A DNA stretch of 64,000 nt, taken from NCBI RefSeq assembly GCF_000154985.1, contig NZ_DS572694.1, positions 62,001 to 126,000 on the forward strand. Direction: 5' to 3'. The stretch is from Streptococcus infantarius subsp. infantarius ATCC BAA-102 (lineage in GTDB: Bacteria > Bacillota > Bacilli > Lactobacillales > Streptococcaceae). Position 1 is the stretch's first letter. Each line of letters begins with the position of its first letter. The notes under the pieces were generated by a model that ran no database searches, was not told where the DNA came from, and saw only the letters and a program-made list of their open reading frames with translations. Shown here piece by piece: positions 62,201 through 64,000 of the stretch. Made by a program: the position numbers and the translations under genes.

Positions 62201-62894
62201 GACTGGCTGCCTGTCTCACATCAATATAATAACCAAAATCATCTTTTTGATTTGCTGAAAATGGCGTTGCCGCTGCAGGCCAATTATTGCCATCAGACGG
62301 TTCAGCTACGGCTCCCCAAGTCCACAAGTCATACTGAGTGTAATTATCATCCGTAACTGCTTGGAAATGCATACGAATCGTATCTTCAGCAATTGGAGGA
62401 TTTGACACTTGATTATCAGGTTGAGAAGATTTTAGGAGATTCACCTGATTGCTGTTTTCAGCACTTGTTACTGTTTTTACATCAGCAATTTCAGCTGTTG
62501 CTGCTGTTCCTTGAACCTCTTGTGTCTGTGAAATAACTTCTTGAGGCTGTGACTCTGGCTCAGTTTCTTCTACCACTGGACTCTCTGGCTCAGTTGATTG
62601 ACTTTCGCTATTATCAACTACGTCAGAAGCATTAACTGTTTCAATCGTTTGATTAACATCAACGGCTTTCTCTGACTCAAGAAGCGCCTCGCTGCTATCA
62701 TCTGGAGAAGACGTCTCACTGACTACTTCTGAAGTAGCTGCTTGAGCAGTAATCTGATCCGCTGAAACGCTTGTTAATCCAGCACCCCAAAACAAAGCTG
62801 TTGCAATTGCAACCGAAGCAACACCAACTTTTAGCTTACGAATCCCAAAGTACTCCCGCTTTTCTGGGAAAGAAAGCCGACTCACCTTTTTCAT
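56238..62894 (-). CDS. pulA: LPXTG-anchored bifunctional amylopullulanase
   Basis: Extracellular starch and glycogen degradation. 2218 residues. YSIRK-like signal (YFGIRKLKVGVASVAIATAL), a Ser/Glu-rich linker to about 165, two CBM41 starch-binding modules (about 170-390), a first GH13 module (about 510-880) with catalytic Asp in AFRVDTVKH (near 703), Glu in LVGESWG (near 734) and Asp in LGSHDE (near 798), two more CBM41 modules (about 975-1200), then a type I pullulanase module with YNWGYDP (near 1521), FRFDMMGD (near 1634), MLGEGW (near 1663) and AAHDNLT (near 1750). LPETG near 2185, hydrophobic helix and KRRQK end it. The first half should cut alpha-1,4 bonds and the second alpha-1,6 (inferred from family). 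GGAGG precedes the ATG. Confidence 0.95.
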   Translation of the reverse strand: MKKVSRLSFPEKREYFGIRKLKVGVASVAIATALFWGAGLTSVSADQITAQAATSEVVSETSSPDDSSEALLESEKAVDVNQTIETVNASDVVDNSESQSTEPESPVVEETEPESQPQEVISQTQEVQGTAATAEIADVKTVTSAENSNQVNLLKSSQPDNQVSNPPIAEDTIRMHFQAVTDDNYTQYDLWTWGAVAEPSDGNNWPAAATPFSANQKDDFGYYIDVRQAASHGDIGYLLLKNGEKTSDSDQSIKPLSKDVNEVWVTSDFMTYSYKPLADDRIIRINYKRDDGNYDGWGLWAWGDVAGQFGAWPSDALDFTQEGAYGRYIDLPLSKLLDSNIGFLLVNQNDPEKAGNKTLDMSFSDRDIHSQIFLHNDDATVYTNPYYIATVTGQDFSKATPGVHNISVSASSYRPFNYNETDLIDVTVTNPENVEITRMQIDTAQIGGRVIEISPELNRVTITATSDTQPGTYDLPVRVFDKDNGYYDTTVSVTVTKRVKQAGEVDWDEQVIYFMLTDRFYNGDPSNDNPYHQDYAGAVNQAGVYKGGDFKGVTAKLDYLKQLGVTSIWVTPIMDNIPRDVSTEAGKEYYAYHGYWADDFEKLNPHLGTLDDFHELIDQAAERGINIIVDVVLNHSGYGTEDKFTGMVRTPEEDKGDDIQGSQSGLPDFKTEDAAVREQLVAWQTAWLEKSTTAKGNRIYAFRVDTVKHVDDTTWQYFKNELALKDADFHLVGESWGANYKDTKGDLGTGSMDSLLDFGFKDIAKLLVNGRLKEANDELIARNDALTSAYTLAQFLGSHDEDGFLYSIGGDLNKLKLAATLLLTAKGQPVIYYGEELGQSGANNWPYYDNRYEFDWDDVAGNAILEHYQKLLAFRRDNSELLVRGSHSTVAVNDSQGWLLAKRANDSDAAYILYNLKDQSQKLHLLLSEAATVTDYYTGTTYQALLGQDGQYYLDIEAPAISKGGTMLLKVSAGAITQAFIAQTEEEPIAENTLRVHFKTLPSDDLASLGLWTWEDVEHPSESWPNGAINLSNLKHDAYGYYIDVKLVNGNRHKVGLLINNTSGENVSGEKVVNLISQDMNEVWFDEDYNANYYAPLEKGKIRINYYRSDGNYKNLAIWLWGSADSSITSRLGSWPDGVDFENFGKYGAYIDVPLADFNEIGFLLLYESKEGDAAKIQPDNYTFKDLANQTQIFLKDEDKTIYTNPYFVSTIRLTSAQQISQSELVAIISNLADADKAELLENLKVTDKAGNVVAITDITLDKASNKVIIEGDFSSDGLYTVSYNGDQYQAQQSWQYTDSKYAYDGDLGERVFDNGVRVDLTVWSPNADNVSVVLYDKNDQTKVVGKIAMIKGDKGQWSASLTSSLGLGISDYRGYYYHYEITRGKETVLALDPYAKSLAEWNSDLIGTDPSYKVAKAAIVDTSAIGNQDLTYADIKGYKDREDAIIYEAHVRDFTSDTAISEELRNQFGTFAAFAEKLDYLQSLGVTHIQLLPVMSYYYVNEVMNNKRLTDYASSNTNYNWGYDPQSYFALTGMYSENPADPAKRIEEFKNLINEIHKRGMGVILDVVYNHTADLAILEDLEPNYYHFMEADGKAKTSFGGGRPGTTHYMTRRMVLDSIAYWTKEFKVDGFRFDMMGDLDAETVQMAYDKAKALNPNVIMLGEGWITYAGDANDSRQPADQTWMAHTDSVASFSDDIRNLLKSGYPSEGAPCFITGGVKNLQELFNSIKAQPNNFTADDPGDVIQYIAAHDNLTLHDIIAKSIHKDPSVAENEAEILRRQRLGNLIILTSQGTAFIHSGQEYGRTKQFRDEAYKTPVATDQVPAKSDLLTNADGTPFVYPYFISDSYDSTDAINHFDWAKATDGKVYPENAKTQAYTKGLIALRRSTDAFTLKTKADVDSKVKLITIPNENGVGQEDLIIAYQTQASNGDIYAVFVNADSKAREFVLSDDYKALLNAEVLADADTAGVDAILNPKGVAFTENSITLNPLTATILRLRKENAETERTLYDQESGVSVILAPGEREEITQIEVHHKETDDSQIPSVLQGKDYDLYDIKPEDAYGHVVSTTQKDQVILPIDAGKAVAEVFYLPKNAQPQLLAFREVSKLVAGQVVKFVIFDVDHFNQYGIVYQDQVAKTEVPANSNQVSKAIAPAKTQTGVRNQAASRVLSDLQKVAVTENSTVALPETGQKDSKTLTFVGLLSLASLAVLEVKRRQKSH

Positions 62895-62935
62895 AGAAGA
62901 CCTCCGTCTTAAAATTAATAGTATTTTATGCTTTC

Positions 62936-62973
62936 AGTATACAAAATACTTTATGTTTGCGCAAGCGTTTTCG
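62936..62973 (-). promoter_or_regulatory. pulA promoter with overlapping cre site
   Basis: TTGCGC (62959-62964), 17-bp spacer, TATACT (62936-62941) on the minus strand. A near-palindrome CGCAAGCGTTTTCG (62960-62973) covers the -35 box and matches the CcpA cre consensus at about 12 of 14 positions, so glucose repression is expected (inference). Confidence 0.65.
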
Positions 62974-63038
62974 TAAAATAAATTTCGTTTTTAGGCATTA
63001 AATTCTAGTTTATTCCTAACACATCACTCATAATTAGT

Positions 63039-63050
63039 GCAATCGATTGC
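63039..63050. promoter_or_regulatory. Perfect 12-bp palindrome upstream of pulA
   Basis: GCAATCGATTGC is a perfect palindrome with the central CG of LacI-family operators, about 75 bases upstream of the pulA -35. It could bind a maltose- or starch-responsive LacI-type regulator. Confidence 0.35.
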
Positions 63051-63062
63051 TTTTAAGGATAT

Positions 63063-63089
63063 AAAGAAAAGTAGGAAATACTTTCCTAC
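63063..63089 (-). terminator. Terminator of the his operon
   Basis: On the minus strand GTAGGAAA and TTTCCTAC around three bases, followed by TTTTCTTT, right after hisE. Confidence 0.85.
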
Positions 63090-63098
63090 CTCTTCTGC

Positions 63099-63413
63099 TT
63101 AGTAATTTGTGATTTCTAGTCGGTCGTGAACGTTACTTTTTTTGCCTTGGCGAGCTTTCAAAACAGCTTCTACATCCTCAGTTGTAACACCAGTTTCAAC
63201 TAGCATGACAGCCAAGTGATACAAAACATCTGCCGTTTCATTTGCGATTTCATCTTTGTCAGCATTTTTAGCAGCGATAACAACTTCAGTTGCTTCCTCA
63301 CCAACTTTTTTCAAAATCTTATCCAAGCCTTTGTCAAAAAGGTAATTAGTGTAAGAACCTTCTTTAGGATTTTCTTTACGGTCTAAGGCTTCTTTATAAA
63401 GTGTTTCTAACAT
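63099..63413 (-). CDS. hisE: Phosphoribosyl-ATP pyrophosphatase
   Basis: Second step of histidine synthesis. 104 residues: KEGSYTNYLFDKGLDKILKKVGEEATEVVIAAKN and ADVLYHLAVMLVETGV, the MazG-like fold. Separate from hisI, as in most Firmicutes with split genes. Last gene of the operon. Confidence 0.95.
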   Translation of the reverse strand: MLETLYKEALDRKENPKEGSYTNYLFDKGLDKILKKVGEEATEVVIAAKNADKDEIANETADVLYHLAVMLVETGVTTEDVEAVLKARQGKKSNVHDRLEITNY

Positions 63414-63424
63414 AGTTTTCCTTT

Positions 63425-63745
63425 CTATAAAATATCATTGAAGAAACAGCTGTAAGCACCTGTGTGACAAGCTGCTCCTTCTTGTTTTACAGCTACAAGT
63501 AGCGTGTCACAATCACAATCGGTTTTAATGGATTTAACGTATTGATAGTGACCACTTGTTGCTCCTTTGTGCCAAAGTTCATCGCGCGAACGACTCCAGT
63601 AGTGCATTTGCTTGGTTTCCAAGGTCAAACGGTACGCTTCTTCATTCATGTATGCCAACATCAAAACTTGACCAGTCTTATAATCAGTGACAATGACCGG
63701 AAGAAGACCATCTTGTTTGGCAAAATCAAGTTCAATATCACTCAT
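63425..63745 (-). CDS. hisI: Phosphoribosyl-AMP cyclohydrolase
   Basis: Third step of histidine synthesis. 106 residues: [44 protein letters not shown] and the zinc cysteines of [21 protein letters not shown]. The start overlaps the hisF stop by four bases. Confidence 0.95.
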   Translation of the reverse strand: MSDIELDFAKQDGLLPVIVTDYKTGQVLMLAYMNEEAYRLTLETKQMHYWSRSRDELWHKGATSGHYQYVKSIKTDCDCDTLLVAVKQEGAACHTGAYSCFFNDIL

Positions 63746-64000
63746 CGTCTCACCTCAATTCCAGCTTCAGCCATAGCTGCTTTAGTATCTGCAATGGATA
63801 CCTTGCCATAATGAAAAATAGAAGCAGCTAAAGCACCTGTAGCCGTTGTCTTTTCAAAGACTTCAACCATGTGCTCAATATTTCCAGCACCACCTGAAGC
63901 GATAATAGGAACATTTACCACATCAGCAACAGCGTTTAACATTTCCAAATCAAAGCCAGATTTTGTGCCATCTTTATCCATGCTAGTTAGAAGAATTTCG
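63742..64000 (-). CDS. hisF: Imidazole glycerol phosphate synthase cyclase subunit (C-terminal part)
   Basis: The frame is open to the window edge. The visible 86 or so residues include [20 protein letters not shown] and [20 protein letters not shown], the C-terminal phosphate-binding half of the HisF barrel with the conserved Asp of TSMDKDG. The rest lies beyond the window. Confidence 0.93.
   Translation of the reverse strand, partial: EILLTSMDKDGTKSGFDLEMLNAVADVVNVPIIASGGAGNIEHMVEVFEKTTATGALAASIFHYGKVSIADTKAAMAEAGIEVRR

Overview
The window is chromosomal DNA of a low-GC streptococcus, most likely of the Streptococcus bovis/equinus complex. The evidence is the streptococcal gene order (pheA-aroK-aroA beside an LCP gene; cdaA-cdaR-glmM; murT-gatD; eno), a very large LPXTG-anchored amylopullulanase, histidine biosynthesis genes, and a type II-A CRISPR locus of the S. 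thermophilus CRISPR1 kind. The species assignment is inference; no rRNA or tRNA gene is present.

Layout. 1-2.6 kb: glutamine-type ABC transporter (glnP cut by the left edge, glnQ). 2.6-5.2 kb: a rubrerythrin gene with an in-frame stop and an ABC-F gene with two frameshifts behind an attenuator-like leader. 5.2-8.1 kb: obgE, a DUF4044 micro-gene and rsuA. 8.1-11.9 kb: two paralogous oligopeptide-binding lipoproteins with CodY-like boxes. 12-15.3 kb: sucrose-type PTS EIIBC (frameshifted), GH32 hydrolase and a truncated epimerase. 15.5-18.2 kb: small membrane protein, two broken acetyltransferases, a TfoX-like protein and an alpha/beta hydrolase. 18.3-26.4 kb: an accessory island with clostridial-looking gene remnants, IS3 debris, a duplicated small XRE regulator, two C-terminal scraps of large serine recombinases, an AT-rich cassette (DUF523/DUF1722, photolyase, TspO-like) and hsp20 followed by a short tandem repeat. 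26.4-34 kb: rlmD, LCP protein, pheA-aroK-aroA and lepA. 34.2-42.8 kb: a three-repeat Ltp-like secreted protein, a 31-repeat CRISPR array, csn2-cas2-cas1, tracrRNA and cas9. 42.9-64 kb: ndk, a broken hicB, a hemW/thioesterase/HAD run, glmM-cdaR-cdaA, murT-gatD, eno, a DUF1694 gene, glycerate kinase, the 2218-residue pullulanase, and hisE-hisI-hisF, which runs off the right edge.

The CRISPR locus looks intact and functional. Cas9 has its catalytic residues, tracrRNA has a clean promoter, anti-repeat and terminator, and the array has a promoter whose -35 box overlaps the end of csn2. Its three newest spacers are present twice as an exact tandem block. A secreted Ltp-like protein, related to phage superinfection-exclusion proteins, sits at the old end of the array, so two kinds of anti-phage function may be neighbours here.

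No clearly new system could be demonstrated. The best candidates for follow-up are the Ltp/CRISPR neighbourhood, the near-leaderless murT promoter, the hairpin between the Shine-Dalgarno and start codon of glmM, the repeat at the end of hsp20, and the many broken genes. Several of the breaks are one-base losses in homopolymers and may be sequencing errors.
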